64,000 nucleotides of DNA. Source: Oscillospiraceae bacterium (GTDB lineage: Bacteria > Bacillota > Clostridia > Oscillospirales > Acutalibacteraceae). How positions within the stretch are numbered: the first letter of the stretch is position 1; each line of letters begins with the position of its first letter. The stretch lies in the NCBI GenBank assembly GCA_003514385.1, contig DOQR01000008.1, forward strand, positions 101,146 through 165,145. The letters run 5' to 3'. Positions 8,693 to 18,059 of this stretch are shown here, piece after piece. A program made the position numbers and the translations under genes. The notes under the pieces were generated by a model. That model was not told the origin of the DNA. It did no database searches and was given only the letters and a program-made list of their open reading frames with translations.

Positions 8693-9958
8693 ATGCCCGA
8701 ATATGAAAAGATAACATTTGAAAACGGCTTTCGTCTGCTCCTGAGCGAGGACGGCAGGGCGAAGAGCTGCTCCATGGGCGTGTGGGTCGGCAGCGGCTCA
8801 TGCTATGAGAGCGACGACACGGCGGGAATATCCCATTTTATCGAGCACATGGTGTTCAAGGGTAGCACCCTGTATTCCTCAGAGGATATCGCTTCGATAT
8901 CCGACAGAATGGGCGGCGAACTCAACGCCTATACTGATAAAGAGTGTACCTGCTTTTATACCCGCGTCCTCTCTGCCGATGCGCCCGCGGCGTTTGAGCT
9001 GATAGCCGATATGGTGACTTCGCCGCGCCTTGATTCGAACGACTTGGAACTCGAAAAAGGCGTTGTGTGCGAGGAGATCGCCATGTATGAGTCGAATCCC
9101 GCCGACCTCTGTGCGGATCTTTTCTATCTCGTGGCGTTCCCCGAGCATAAGCTCGGCAAAAATGTTCTCGGTACTCGTGATTCGGTCAATTCAATGACTC
9201 CCGATATGCTGAGAAAGCATATGGACAGATTTTATTCTCCCGCGTCTACAGTGGCCTGCTTCTGCGGCAAATTCGAGCGGGATAAGATAATCGCGCTGTG
9301 CAAACATTATTTCTCGTCGCCCGCAAACAAAGGCGCAATACCCGTTTTGCCCAAGGCAGATTTTTGCCCCGGAGTGCATATCTTCGACAAAAAGACGGAG
9401 CAGAACCAGATAGTTATCGGCTTCTCTGCGCCTTCTCTCGGGTCGGACAGCCGCTTCGCCTGCCAGCTGATAGCCTCGATGCTCGGCGGCTCTGCGTCGT
9501 CGCGGCTCTTCCGCCGCCTGCGCGAAGAACAGGGGCTCGTCTATTCGGTCGATGCCTGCGCGTCGTCGTATCTGAGCGCTGGCGTGTTCGCCGTGAGCAT
9601 GGGCGTGTCGCGCGAATCGGAGAAAAAGGCTGTTCTGACCGCGGCGGAAGTCCTGCGCGAGTTCCCCGACACCGTGACAGAAGAAGAGCTTGACCTCGCG
9701 CGCGACCACTATCTTTCGGGGCTTATAATGTCCCTTGAATCTAACTCTGCCCGTGCGGCGCGCTACGGCACGGGCGAATTGCTGCTCGGCGGCGCGATAA
9801 GTGAAAAGGAGCTCGAGGAGAAAATAAGGGGCGTGAGCATCGATGAGATACGCTCGCTTGCGCGTTCGTTTTCGTCTCTCTCCGACGCGTGCATATGCGC
9901 GGTTGGCAGAACGGCGGGAGCTAAGTTCTACAATAAGGTTGTCAGCGGCAAAAAATAA
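8693..9958 (+). CDS. M16 family zinc peptidase (processing-peptidase-like)
   Basis: Cytoplasmic zinc metallopeptidase of the pitrilysin/insulinase family, similar to bacterial YmxG/PqqL and the mitochondrial processing peptidase beta subunit. The inverted zinc motif HFIEH is at residues 48-52, and the downstream glutamate ligand lies in VVCEEIAMYE. The second, non-catalytic half with LREEQGLVYSV is present. The 421 residues make one complete two-domain unit. It has its own promoter. proB starts 42 nt downstream, so readthrough is possible. The substrate is unknown. Confidence 0.92.
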   Translation: MPEYEKITFENGFRLLLSEDGRAKSCSMGVWVGSGSCYESDDTAGISHFIEHMVFKGSTLYSSEDIASISDRMGGELNAYTDKECTCFYTRVLSADAPAAFELIADMVTSPRLDSNDLELEKGVVCEEIAMYESNPADLCADLFYLVAFPEHKLGKNVLGTRDSVNSMTPDMLRKHMDRFYSPASTVACFCGKFERDKIIALCKHYFSSPANKGAIPVLPKADFCPGVHIFDKKTEQNQIVIGFSAPSLGSDSRFACQLIASMLGGSASSRLFRRLREEQGLVYSVDACASSYLSAGVFAVSMGVSRESEKKAVLTAAEVLREFPDTVTEEELDLARDHYLSGLIMSLESNSARAARYGTGELLLGGAISEKELEEKIRGVSIDEIRSLARSFSSLSDACICAVGRTAGAKFYNKVVSGKK

Positions 9959-10000
9959 TGATATAATTAACAATAATATTTTTATGAGGGGCAGTCCGCA

Positions 10001-10789
10001 ATGAAGGGAATAAAGGATGCACAGAGAATAGTCGTGAAGGTCGGCACCTCCACGCTTACATATGATACGGGGAAGGTAAATCTCAGGCGCATGGATAAGC
10101 TTGCGCAGGTGATATCGGATCTCAGAAATTCCGGCATAGAAGTGGCTCTCGTCACCTCTGCGGCGATAGCCGTCGGCGTCGGAAAGCTCGGACTTCCCGC
10201 AAGACCCAAGGATATCCCGAGCCGCCAGGCGGTCGCAACGGTCGGCCAGTGCGAGCTGATGTTCATGTATGACAAGCTCTTTTCCGAATACGGCAACACG
10301 ATAGGTCAGCTGCTTATAACCCGCAGCGACTTTGAAAGCGACGAACGCAGGGCGAATCTCTCGAACTCCTTCGAAAAGCTCTTCGAGTTCGGCGCGATCC
10401 CGGTTATCAATGAAAACGACAGCATCGCGGTCGAAGAAATAGTCTTTGGCGATAACGATACCCTTTCCGCCATGGTCGCAAAGCTCGTCAACGCCGACGC
10501 GCTGATAATTTTAAGCGACATTGACGGACTCTATTCCGGCAATCCGCGCGAGGACGAGAACGCCTATCTCATCCCAGTTGTCGAGGAGATAAGCGATGAA
10601 CTTATGGCAATAGCCGACACAAAGGGCAGTACCCGCGGCACGGGCGGCATGGTGACGAAGCTCCACGCCGCGCAGATAGCGACAGAGGCTGGGATAGACA
10701 CCGTCGTTATGAACGGCGCTCAGCCCGAGGATATCTACAGACTGCTCGACGGCAGACAGACCGGAACTTATTTCAAGGCGAAAGCTTAA
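10001..10789 (+). CDS. proB: Glutamate 5-kinase, short form without PUA domain
   Basis: First step of proline biosynthesis: ATP-dependent phosphorylation of glutamate to glutamyl 5-phosphate in the cytoplasm. The amino-acid-kinase fold is clear: RIVVKVGTSTL at the N-terminus, INENDS and DNDTLSAMVA in the middle, and GTGGMVTKLHAA near the C-terminus. At 262 residues it ends after the kinase domain. The C-terminal PUA domain of the E. coli-type enzyme is absent, as in a recognised subset of bacterial ProB. The proA gene follows after 17 nt, so the two form an operon. Confidence 0.95.
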   Translation: MKGIKDAQRIVVKVGTSTLTYDTGKVNLRRMDKLAQVISDLRNSGIEVALVTSAAIAVGVGKLGLPARPKDIPSRQAVATVGQCELMFMYDKLFSEYGNTIGQLLITRSDFESDERRANLSNSFEKLFEFGAIPVINENDSIAVEEIVFGDNDTLSAMVAKLVNADALIILSDIDGLYSGNPREDENAYLIPVVEEISDELMAIADTKGSTRGTGGMVTKLHAAQIATEAGIDTVVMNGAQPEDIYRLLDGRQTGTYFKAKA

Positions 10790-10806
10790 CGGAAGGAGCG
10801 CACATA

Positions 10807-12057
10807 ATGGGCGCAGGAACTGTTTTATCAATAGCTAAAGGCGCAAAAGAAGCTCAGCGAGAGCTCGCACGCGTCGGCGGAGCAAAGCGCGAAGCGGCAC
10901 TCAGAGAGATTTCATCAGCCCTCCGCGAAAATGTGCAGAGCATATTGGAGGCGAACCGCGCAGATATAGCGGCGGCGCGCGAAAACGGCATGCTCGAGTC
11001 GATGATAGACCGCCTGACCCTCACCGCAGAGCGCATAGAGGGCATGGCAAAGGGCGTTGACGATGTTGCGGCGATGCCCGACCCCGTCGGCAGAGTCCTC
11101 TCCGGCTCGACAAGACCGAACGGGCTCAGAATAGAAAAAGTCACCGTGCCGCTCGGCGTTATCGGCATAATATATGAGGCAAGACCGAATGTCACTTCCG
11201 ATGCCGCTGCCCTCTGTCTCAAGGCGGGCAATGCGGTCATACTGCGCGGAGGCAAAGAGGCGATAAATTCAAACAAAGCCGTGGCGAATCTCATGCGCGC
11301 GGCGGTAGAAAAAGCGGGACTTCCCGCAGATACCGTGAATCTTATAGAAGATACCTCGCGCGAGAGCGCAAACGAGCTGATGAAGATGAACGGGCTCGTC
11401 GATGTGCTCATTCCGCGCGGTGGAGCGGGTCTCATAAAAAGCGTAGTTGAAAATTCGACTGTCCCGGTTATCGAAACAGGCTCCGGCAACTGTCATATAT
11501 ATATCGACGAGTTTGCGGATATCGACATGGCGGCGGATATTGTTTTTAATGCCAAGACTTCGCGCCCGTCCGTCTGCAACGCCTGCGAGAGCGTGCTTGT
11601 CCACAAAGCGGTCGCCGAGGAGGCGATAGTCGCTGTGGCGGGCAGACTCAAAGAGAAGAATGTCGAGATTTTCGGCGATGAGATAGTCTGCTCAGTCCTC
11701 GATTTTGCAAAGCCTGCGACAGAAGAGGACTGGGGAAAAGAATATCTCGATTACAAGATCAGCATAAAAACGGTAGATAATATCGATGAGGCGATAGCGC
11801 ATATCGCGAAATACAGCACAGGTCACAGCGAGAGCATTATCACCGAGAACTATCTCAATGCGCAGAAGTTTTTGAACGAAGTCGATTCGGCGGCGGTCTA
11901 TGTCAATGCATCGACCCGCTTTACGGACGGCGGCGAGTTCGGCTTCGGCGCGGAAATAGGCATATCCACCCAGAAGCTCCACGCGAGAGGACCTCTGGGA
12001 CTGAATAATCTGACGAGCGAAAAGTATGTTGTCTACGGCTCGGGTCAGATACGCTGA
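10807..12057 (+). CDS. proA: Gamma-glutamyl phosphate reductase
   Basis: Second step of proline biosynthesis: NADPH-dependent reduction of glutamyl 5-phosphate to the semialdehyde. It is an aldehyde-dehydrogenase-fold protein of 416 residues, the normal length. Recognisable segments are LGVIGIIYEARPNVT, LRGGKEAINSN, the catalytic-cysteine region RPSVCNACESVLVH and the C-terminal FGFGAEIGISTQKLHARGP. GGAAGGAG sits 8-9 nt before the ATG. Together with proB this supplies glutamate semialdehyde. proC is not in the window. Confidence 0.97.
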   Translation: MGAGTVLSIAKGAKEAQRELARVGGAKREAALREISSALRENVQSILEANRADIAAARENGMLESMIDRLTLTAERIEGMAKGVDDVAAMPDPVGRVLSGSTRPNGLRIEKVTVPLGVIGIIYEARPNVTSDAAALCLKAGNAVILRGGKEAINSNKAVANLMRAAVEKAGLPADTVNLIEDTSRESANELMKMNGLVDVLIPRGGAGLIKSVVENSTVPVIETGSGNCHIYIDEFADIDMAADIVFNAKTSRPSVCNACESVLVHKAVAEEAIVAVAGRLKEKNVEIFGDEIVCSVLDFAKPATEEDWGKEYLDYKISIKTVDNIDEAIAHIAKYSTGHSESIITENYLNAQKFLNEVDSAAVYVNASTRFTDGGEFGFGAEIGISTQKLHARGPLGLNNLTSEKYVVYGSGQIR

Positions 12058-12070
12058 AGGAGGAAATTCC

Positions 12071-12871
12071 ATGAGCACTAACACATCGGCACAGGAAAAG
12101 AAAAAATGGGCGTTCCCGCTGGGCATAGTGATAGTTGTCCTCGCCGTTATCGGTCTTGTCACGGTGATAATCTTCGCCGTGCGCGGAATCGGGAGCCTTA
12201 CGGACAACAGCGACAAGTTCGAGAAATACGAGCAGTTCCTGTCGCCCGTCATAATGAACGATCCAGATCCGTTTGACGATGTCAGCGGCGCGCAGATGAG
12301 CCAGCTGATAGATGCATCTATATGGTCGCTGATGAAGAGCGATATCGATATAGACCAGTATGAGTACGCCGAGGGCGATGTCTCCGGCGTCATAGTCCCG
12401 CAGAAGGATGTTGAAAAGCAGTTCGCGAAGCTCTTTGGCACGGATGTCAAACCCGTCCACTGCACCGTTGACGGCGGAACTTATACTTTCACCTATGACG
12501 AGGCGAAGCAGGCTTATATCGTCCCGCTTACGGGCGTTATGCCGACATTCATTCCGCGAGTCATATCTCAGCAGAAGAAGGGCGATTCGATAATCCTCAC
12601 CGTCGGCTGTATCAGCGGCGACGGCTGGGAGCAGGACGCAAAGGGCAACTATGTTGAGCCCGCGCCGAGCAAATATCTCAAGGTGACCCTGCGCGTCAGC
12701 GGCGACGGATATTTCATCAGCGCGATTCAGAACACCGACGCGCCCGAGACCGCCGCAACAACGGCGCCCAAGACCACCGAGGCGGATACAACTCTTCCCG
12801 CAGAGACTCAGGGCGAGGTGCAGACCGAAGCTCCGGCAGAGTCCGAGGCTCAGACTGCCGCGGAGAGCTGA
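12071..12871 (+). CDS. Membrane-anchored protein of unknown function with acidic Thr-rich tail
   Basis: Not recognised as a named family. A single membrane anchor spans about residues 14-37 (FPLGIVIVVLAVIGLVTVII). An outside domain follows (about 40-215), then a low-complexity tail rich in Thr, Ala and Glu (about 220-266) resembling a wall-spanning linker. The start is ATG 12071 because AAGGAGG lies 8 nt before it. A longer frame opens upstream inside proA. The gene begins 13 nt after proA, and the next gene starts 1 nt after its stop, so it is probably co-transcribed with both. Confidence 0.75.
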   Translation: MSTNTSAQEKKKWAFPLGIVIVVLAVIGLVTVIIFAVRGIGSLTDNSDKFEKYEQFLSPVIMNDPDPFDDVSGAQMSQLIDASIWSLMKSDIDIDQYEYAEGDVSGVIVPQKDVEKQFAKLFGTDVKPVHCTVDGGTYTFTYDEAKQAYIVPLTGVMPTFIPRVISQQKKGDSIILTVGCISGDGWEQDAKGNYVEPAPSKYLKVTLRVSGDGYFISAIQNTDAPETAATTAPKTTEADTTLPAETQGEVQTEAPAESEAQTAAES

Positions 12872-12872
12872 T

Positions 12873-13625
12873 ATGTATACTCACGCCCCGTGCTTCGACC
12901 TCGATGAGCTCGCCCGCGACAATCTGCATATACACACCTCGTTTTCGCGCTGCGCGAAGCCCGAGATGACGGTCGAAAATATCTTCGCCGAGGCGGCGCG
13001 CATAGGCTACAGAACAATAGCCCTGACCGATCATTATAACGATGATATCGATGACGAAGAGGCTCTGCGGAGACTCGCAACGCTCAGAGAGCAGGGACAA
13101 AAGCTCGGCGAGCCGTGCAGGGTGCTCTACGGAATGGAGCTTTCGGGATACGGTATCGGCAAGACCCTCGAGGGCGACAAGCTCAGAAACGCGCTCGATT
13201 ACAGGCTCTATTCCTGCAACCACTATCATCTCGACTTCTGGGAGCAGGCGGCGGAAATCACGCCGCGCGCATATGCCGAGCACGCGCTGAAAAATGTCAC
13301 CTCGCTTATAAAAAGCGGCAAGCCGGACTGCATAGCCCATCCGCTGACCGCCGGATATGTCCGCGCATTTGAAGACAAAACTCTCGTCAGCCAAGCGATA
13401 ACCGATAACGAGCTCGGCGATATAATGACCCTCGCAAAGGAGCACGAAGTCGCATGGGAGCTCAATATCGGCAATATCTACGGCGACCCGGAGTTCAGCC
13501 GCAGAATGTGGAGCATCGGCAGAGAGCTGGGGTCATGCTTTAATATGGGCGCGGACGCACACCTGATAAAGAATATCGATTTTGCGCCGCATATGAGCGA
13601 GATAAAGAAAATATTCGGAGTATAA
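12873..13625 (+). CDS. PHP-domain metal-dependent phosphoesterase (histidinol-phosphatase-like)
   Basis: Polymerase-and-histidinol-phosphatase fold hydrolase, expected to use two or three metal ions on a phosphoester. Metal-binding motifs are in order: NLHIHTSFS near residue 17, LTDHYND near 50, GMELSGYG near 90, CNHYHLD near 115, IAHPL near 150 and GADAHL near 230. The 250-residue length suits a stand-alone phosphatase. Its start is one base after the stop of the anchored protein, which implies translational coupling. No other histidine genes are nearby, so histidinol phosphate is only one candidate substrate. Confidence 0.85.
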   Translation: MYTHAPCFDLDELARDNLHIHTSFSRCAKPEMTVENIFAEAARIGYRTIALTDHYNDDIDDEEALRRLATLREQGQKLGEPCRVLYGMELSGYGIGKTLEGDKLRNALDYRLYSCNHYHLDFWEQAAEITPRAYAEHALKNVTSLIKSGKPDCIAHPLTAGYVRAFEDKTLVSQAITDNELGDIMTLAKEHEVAWELNIGNIYGDPEFSRRMWSIGRELGSCFNMGADAHLIKNIDFAPHMSEIKKIFGV

Positions 13626-13632
13626 AAAATAG

Positions 13633-13661
13633 AAATCCTACCCGTTGCGGGTAGGATTTTT
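13633..13661. terminator. Bidirectional terminator between convergent genes
   Basis: 12-bp stem AAATCCTACCCG (13633-13644) with CGGGTAGGATTT (13648-13659). A T run follows on + and an A run precedes for -. The stem core recurs at 22511-22538. Confidence 0.88.
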
Positions 13662-13687
13662 CTCATTTCGAATGTCATTTTTGTTCC

Positions 13688-14359
13688 TCACAGCACATAG
13701 AGCACTATGCAGAAGAAGTGCGCGAGGCTGCCGAGGATGACGAATATATGGAAAACCGAGTGCATATATCGATGCTTTATCCCGAGCCCGTAGAGTATCG
13801 CGCCGAATGTGTAGAGCAATCCGCCAGCGACGAGCAGGAGAAATCCGCCGAGCCCCAGCGCGTGATATGTCGGCACGACGGCGAAGATTATGCACCAGCC
13901 CATACCCATGTAGCATATCATCGAGAATACGCGGAATTTTTTGAGGTCTATCGCCGTGAGCGTTATCGCCACCGCCGCGAGAGCCCAGACGATTCCGAAT
14001 ACCGTCCAACCGACTGCTCTGTTGACTTTAGTCAGTCCGCAGACCGCGATCGGCGTGTATGTTCCGACTATCAGAAAATATACCGTACAGTGGTCGATGA
14101 CCTGCAGGACTTTCTTTGCGTAGCTGCGCGGCACGCCGTGATAGACGCTCGACATGGTGTAGAGCATTATCATCGACAGCCCGTAGACTATCGAGGTTAT
14201 GACTCCCGATATGCTCCCGTGGAGCGCCGCGACCGTCACGCAGGCGACGAGTATGACTACCGCCAGTCCTCCGCCGACTATGTGCGTGACCATGTTGAAT
14301 ATCTCTTCTCCCCGTGTGTAGTCGGGTAGTTGCCTGTCTTTCAGCTGTGTTCTTTTCAT
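13688..14359 (-). CDS. trhA: TrhA/hemolysin III family membrane protein (PAQR-like)
   Basis: Seven-span membrane protein of the hemolysin III family, which shares the PAQR fold. Bacterial members have been linked to membrane-lipid homeostasis rather than true hemolysis. Conserved metal-site residues are visible: the early GEEIFNMVTHIVGG segment, SSVYHG in the middle and the C-terminal MHSVFHIFVILGSLAHF. The 223-residue length is standard. It is a single gene with a short AT-rich 5' region and converges on the PHP gene. Confidence 0.9.
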   Translation of the reverse strand: MKRTQLKDRQLPDYTRGEEIFNMVTHIVGGGLAVVILVACVTVAALHGSISGVITSIVYGLSMIMLYTMSSVYHGVPRSYAKKVLQVIDHCTVYFLIVGTYTPIAVCGLTKVNRAVGWTVFGIVWALAAVAITLTAIDLKKFRVFSMICYMGMGWCIIFAVVPTYHALGLGGFLLLVAGGLLYTFGAILYGLGIKHRYMHSVFHIFVILGSLAHFFCIVLYVL

Positions 14360-14481
14360 AAAAACTGTCCTCCGAGTACAAAAATGTACTTTAGTACAAT
14401 TATATCACCCAAAGTCCATTTTTATACCCGTAGAGGAATCAAAACTTAAATTTTCTGTGAATTATCCGACATTTTTGCAAC

Positions 14482-15459
14482 TCATGATGCAATTCCGGCT
14501 TTCTTCAGATTTTCGAGATGTTCCTCATATGTGTCGGCATAGTAGTATTTTGCACTCGAGTCGTGGCAAAAATAGAGATAAGATACATCCGCCGGATCGA
14601 GTGCCGCATTTATCGTCCGCGCGCCGGGGTTGCATATCGGGCCTGCGGGCAGACCCTTGCATTTGTACATATTATACAGGCTGTTGTAGCGGTTGACGTC
14701 GCCGGAGATATAGGGTTTGACGCTGCGTTCGATATAGTAGATGCCCGAGTCCATCTGCAGCTGCATACCCGCCTTGAGGCGGTTGTATATGACGGCGGCT
14801 ATATTTCTGACTTCGTTGGGGTTCGCGCCCTCTTTTTCGATTATCGACGCGACGGTCAGCACCTGATCCATCGAATAGCCCATGGATTTTGCCTTTGCCC
14901 TGTCGGCAGAGGTTATGTATTTTTCGCCCACGCGCAGGAAACGCCCTATCGCGTCCTGCGGCTTCTCGTTTTTATAGAAGTCGTAGGTATTCGGAAAGAG
15001 GTAGCCCTCGAGCTTGAACGCCCTTGTGTTTGCCGGCCTTGCGGCTATAAGCGGATAGTAGCTGTAGTCGTAGCTCTCGGCGGTCTTCATCAAATCGTTA
15101 AACGAGCACACGCCGTTTGACTCTAACTTTTTGAATATCTGAGTCAGAGTCATGCCCTCGGTTATCGTGACGCGCACGGTTTCGCGCTGACCCGAGCCGC
15201 CGTCCGGGCTTTCCGGCTCCCGAGCATTGTCTCCGCCCGCCGCGGGTTGATTTTCCGTCTCACCATTTTGTGCGAGCGTGCCGCCGTCGTTTGAAATAAC
15301 GGTCTTTGCCGTTGTGCCGTCGGCGGATATAACAGTGACCTGCGTGTCCGACTCCGCGCCTGAGGTAGTCTCGTCATCGGCATTCTTCGAGCACGCCGCG
15401 CAGGACATTGCGAGCAGCAGCGCAAGAGCCGCGCAGAATATATTTCTGAGCTTTTTCAT
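14482..15459 (-). CDS. mltG: Endolytic murein transglycosylase MltG, lipoprotein form
   Basis: Cuts nascent peptidoglycan glycan strands at the outer face of the membrane. The start is ATG 15459 (MKKLRNIFC) after AGGAGA. An open frame extends 43 codons further upstream but has no ribosome-binding site. A lipoprotein signal ends at Cys20 or Cys23. A disordered Thr/Glu/Gly linker follows (about 25-95), then the LysM-like part (TITEGMTLTQIFKKLE) and the YceG catalytic domain with EGYLFPNTY (151-159). The catalytic glutamate is probably E208 in ASIIEKE. Most family members have a transmembrane helix, so lipid anchoring is a variation. Confidence 0.93.
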   Translation of the reverse strand: MKKLRNIFCAALALLLAMSCAACSKNADDETTSGAESDTQVTVISADGTTAKTVISNDGGTLAQNGETENQPAAGGDNAREPESPDGGSGQRETVRVTITEGMTLTQIFKKLESNGVCSFNDLMKTAESYDYSYYPLIAARPANTRAFKLEGYLFPNTYDFYKNEKPQDAIGRFLRVGEKYITSADRAKAKSMGYSMDQVLTVASIIEKEGANPNEVRNIAAVIYNRLKAGMQLQMDSGIYYIERSVKPYISGDVNRYNSLYNMYKCKGLPAGPICNPGARTINAALDPADVSYLYFCHDSSAKYYYADTYEEHLENLKKAGIAS

Positions 15460-15571
15460 TTCAACATCTCCTATATAGGTTTCGACAAGATTATAGTATA
15501 TCCGTCGGGTGTTGTCAAACCGCGCGGTAAGTGCTATAATACGGCGGTATGTGTCTTTTGGGGGAATGAAA

Positions 15572-16918
15572 ATGTTGGTACGCGACAAGAAATTTTACCG
15601 CGACTTCTTCACGATGACCATGACGATAGCGCTCCAGAATCTCATCGTCTACGGCGTCAATCTCGCGGATAATATCATGCTCGGAGCTTACAGCGAGACG
15701 GTGCTCAGCGGCGTTGCGATAGCGAATCAGGTGCAGTTTCTTCTGCAGATGGTCGTCACGGGCACCGCGTCCGGAATGGGCGTTATCATCTCGCAGTACT
15801 GGGGCAAACGTCAAACCGAGCCGATAAAGCGCGTGTTCGCGGTCGGCTTCTGGATAAGCTTATTGCTCAGCGCGATTATGTCCGCGATAGTCTGGTTCGT
15901 GCCCTATGGGGTCATGGGACTGCTGACAAACGAGCAGAGCATCATCCCGGCTGGCGTGGAATACCTGAAAATAATGGTATTTTCATATCTGATGTTCTCG
16001 ATTTCAAACTCTCTGCTCGGAGTCATGCGCAGCGTCGAAACGGTAAGAATAGGCTTCTACATCTCGCTCTCGACCCTGCTTATAAATATCTGCCTTAACT
16101 ATACTCTCATCTACGGTCACTTCGGCGCGCCCGAGCTTGGAGTGAAGGGCGCTGCATATGCGACGCTAACTTCGAGGGCAGTCGAGTTTATCGCGAGCAT
16201 AATCTATTGCAGATTCATCGACAAGAAGCTCAAGCTCAGAATCAAAGATGTCTTCGCGCTCGAGCGCAGTTATATAGCCGACTTCATGAAATCGGGCGTG
16301 CCGCTTCTGCTCTCGAATGTCTCTTGGGGCGTTGCGATGTCCGTTCAGGCGGCTATACTCGGCAGGCTCGGAGCCTCCGGCATCGCGGCGTCAAGCATAG
16401 CGCAGACGCTGTTCCAGTGCACCTCGGTCATTGCCTATGCGACGGGTGACGCGGCGCGCGTCATGACGGGCATGGCTGTCGGCGAGGGAGACATGAAAAA
16501 GGTCAAGAGCGGCGCAAAGACCATGCAGCTGATGTTCCTCATTATCGGTGTGCTGACTTCATTTGTGCTGTTCCTTGTCCGAAAGCCGATAATCTCGGTC
16601 TATAACGCCTCGGTTGAGACGGCGGAGCTTGCAAATATATTCGTGCTAATCCTCTGTGTCACGGCGATAGGCACAGCGTATGAAATGCCGTGCCTCACGG
16701 GCATAGTCTCGGGCGGCGGAGATACGAATTTCGTCTTTTTCAACGATATCGTATTCATGTGGTGCATCGTGCTCCCGCTCTCCGCGCTCTCGGCGTTTTA
16801 TTTCAAGTTCCCGCCCGCGGTTACCTTCGCCCTGCTCAAGGCGGATCAGATACTCAAATGCTTCGTGGCGATAGTCAAAGTCAACCGCTTCAAGTGGGTC
16901 AGAGTATTGACAAGATAA
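15572..16918 (+). CDS. MATE family efflux transporter
   Basis: Multidrug and toxin extrusion exporter using a Na+ or H+ gradient. About 12 membrane spans form two similar halves, with family landmarks NIMLGAYSETVLSGVAIANQ and LGVKGAAYATLTSRAVEF in the first half and IAYATGDAARVMTG in the second. Two in-frame ATGs exist. The one at 15572 gives a sensible distance to GGGGG (15559-15564); the one at 15566 is too close. The length is then 448 residues. It is divergent from mltG. The substrate is unknown. Confidence 0.9.
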   Translation: MLVRDKKFYRDFFTMTMTIALQNLIVYGVNLADNIMLGAYSETVLSGVAIANQVQFLLQMVVTGTASGMGVIISQYWGKRQTEPIKRVFAVGFWISLLLSAIMSAIVWFVPYGVMGLLTNEQSIIPAGVEYLKIMVFSYLMFSISNSLLGVMRSVETVRIGFYISLSTLLINICLNYTLIYGHFGAPELGVKGAAYATLTSRAVEFIASIIYCRFIDKKLKLRIKDVFALERSYIADFMKSGVPLLLSNVSWGVAMSVQAAILGRLGASGIAASSIAQTLFQCTSVIAYATGDAARVMTGMAVGEGDMKKVKSGAKTMQLMFLIIGVLTSFVLFLVRKPIISVYNASVETAELANIFVLILCVTAIGTAYEMPCLTGIVSGGGDTNFVFFNDIVFMWCIVLPLSALSAFYFKFPPAVTFALLKADQILKCFVAIVKVNRFKWVRVLTR

Positions 16919-16955
16919 AATCAGCCATATATTCAGCAGGTGTACATAAAACAGT

Positions 16956-16986
16956 AAAACCGACCTATGATTTATAGGTCGGTTTT
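16956..16986. terminator. Bidirectional terminator, MATE / amidase
   Basis: 13-bp perfect stem AAAACCGACCTAT (16956-16968) with ATAGGTCGGTTTT (16974-16986). The amidase stop codon overlaps the right arm. Confidence 0.9.
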
Positions 16987-17626
16987 ATATCTCGTTCAGC
17001 GTCTTTGCTATTCCGTCCGCTATCGCCTCGGCGTAAGCATCGAGGTTGTCGTCAAACAGGCGGTTGTCGCCGTCGTCGGTTATGAAGCCTATCTCGGCGA
17101 GGCAGCTCGGCATATTCGTGCGGCTGTTGACGAAATAGTTCTCTCCGTCCTCGCGCGCGAAGCCGGACTTAACGCCCCTGTTTTCGGATATCCCGGCGGT
17201 GGCGAGCGCGTCACAGATGTTCTGCGCGAGCGCGGTATCCTTGGGCGGCGAGTCCGAATGAATCCATATTTCAACGCCGTGCGCGTTTTCCGCGCTGTTG
17301 CGGTGGAGCGCAACAAAGAGCTTCGCCCGGCGGGTATTTGCCTTTCTGCACCGCCCGGCGAGGGAGATAAAAGTATCGTCGTCGCGCGTCATGCAGACCT
17401 TGACCCCGCGCGCTTTCAGCTCTTTTTCGACCGTCAGCGCAAGCTCGAGATTGTCGTCCTTTTCGAGCCTGCCCTCATATTGAGCGCCGGAGTCGTCTCC
17501 GCCGTGACCGGGGTCGAGGCAGACATCAACGCGCATGCTGTCCATAACTATTCCCGCCGTCAGAGCCGCCGCGGCGGCAATGACAAGGCAGATGATGAGA
17601 ATTCTTTTTGCCGTTCGTTTTTTCAT
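16985..17626 (-). CDS. N-acetylmuramoyl-L-alanine amidase (Amidase_3)
   Basis: Zinc amidase cleaving the bond between MurNAc and the stem peptide. One N-terminal membrane helix (about 8-28) serves as anchor or uncleaved signal, placing the enzyme outside. The catalytic domain begins at VDVCLDPGHGGDDSGA with the first zinc histidine. The second ligand set includes FVALHRNSAE, and the catalytic glutamate lies in CLAEIGFI near residue 190. The total is 213 residues with no cell-wall-binding module. The yccF-like gene lies 3 nt upstream on the same strand, so the two are co-transcribed. A role in sporulation or cell separation is possible. Confidence 0.92.
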   Translation of the reverse strand: MKKRTAKRILIICLVIAAAAALTAGIVMDSMRVDVCLDPGHGGDDSGAQYEGRLEKDDNLELALTVEKELKARGVKVCMTRDDDTFISLAGRCRKANTRRAKLFVALHRNSAENAHGVEIWIHSDSPPKDTALAQNICDALATAGISENRGVKSGFAREDGENYFVNSRTNMPSCLAEIGFITDDGDNRLFDDNLDAYAEAIADGIAKTLNEI

Positions 17627-17629
17627 ATG

Positions 17630-17995
17630 TCAGCAGCCAACCACCTCTGAGCCGAAAGGCATGAATGCAAGCTTTGCGAATTTGAAATACTGAAGTCCGA
17701 GCGGAATGCCGATAACCGTGCAGCAGCAGACAACGCCCATCGCGGCGCAGTAGACTGCGTTCTCCCAGCCGAGCAGGATTATCCATAAAATATTGGCAAT
17801 GAAGCTCGGCGCGCCGCCGCCGAATCTTATATCCTTGCCGAACGGAGCCGCAGACAAGCGCGCGAATTTAAAGCACTGCTTGCCGAGCGGTATGCCCACG
17901 ACCGTGACGCAGCATATGAGACCGCTCATCAGCCACATCAGTGCCGCAAGAAATCCGCCGCAGATAAACCAGACAATGTTGCCGATTGTTTTCAT
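17630..17995 (-). CDS. YccF-domain small inner-membrane protein
   Basis: Membrane protein of 121 residues containing two YccF modules. Each has a hydrophobic pair followed by VVGIPLG or VIGIPLG and an FKFARL/FKFAKL motif (about 30-50 and 95-113). Function is unknown in the family. It is co-transcribed with the amidase. An imperfect palindrome (18045-18059) lies about 50 nt upstream of the start and could be an operator. Confidence 0.85.
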   Translation of the reverse strand: MKTIGNIVWFICGGFLAALMWLMSGLICCVTVVGIPLGKQCFKFARLSAAPFGKDIRFGGGAPSFIANILWIILLGWENAVYCAAMGVVCCCTVIGIPLGLQYFKFAKLAFMPFGSEVVGC

Positions 17996-18044
17996 CTTTT
18001 ATATATTCCTTTCCGCGGAGATATATCCCCACATTTTGATAATA

Positions 18045-18059
18045 GCAACAAATTGTTGC
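18045..18059. promoter_or_regulatory. Palindrome upstream of yccF-amidase
   Basis: GCAACAAATTGTTGC: two perfect 7-bp arms around a central A. It lies between the divergent yccF and uvrC genes, and its half-site resembles the GTTGC element at the symporter promoters. Its function as an operator is inferred. Confidence 0.45.
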
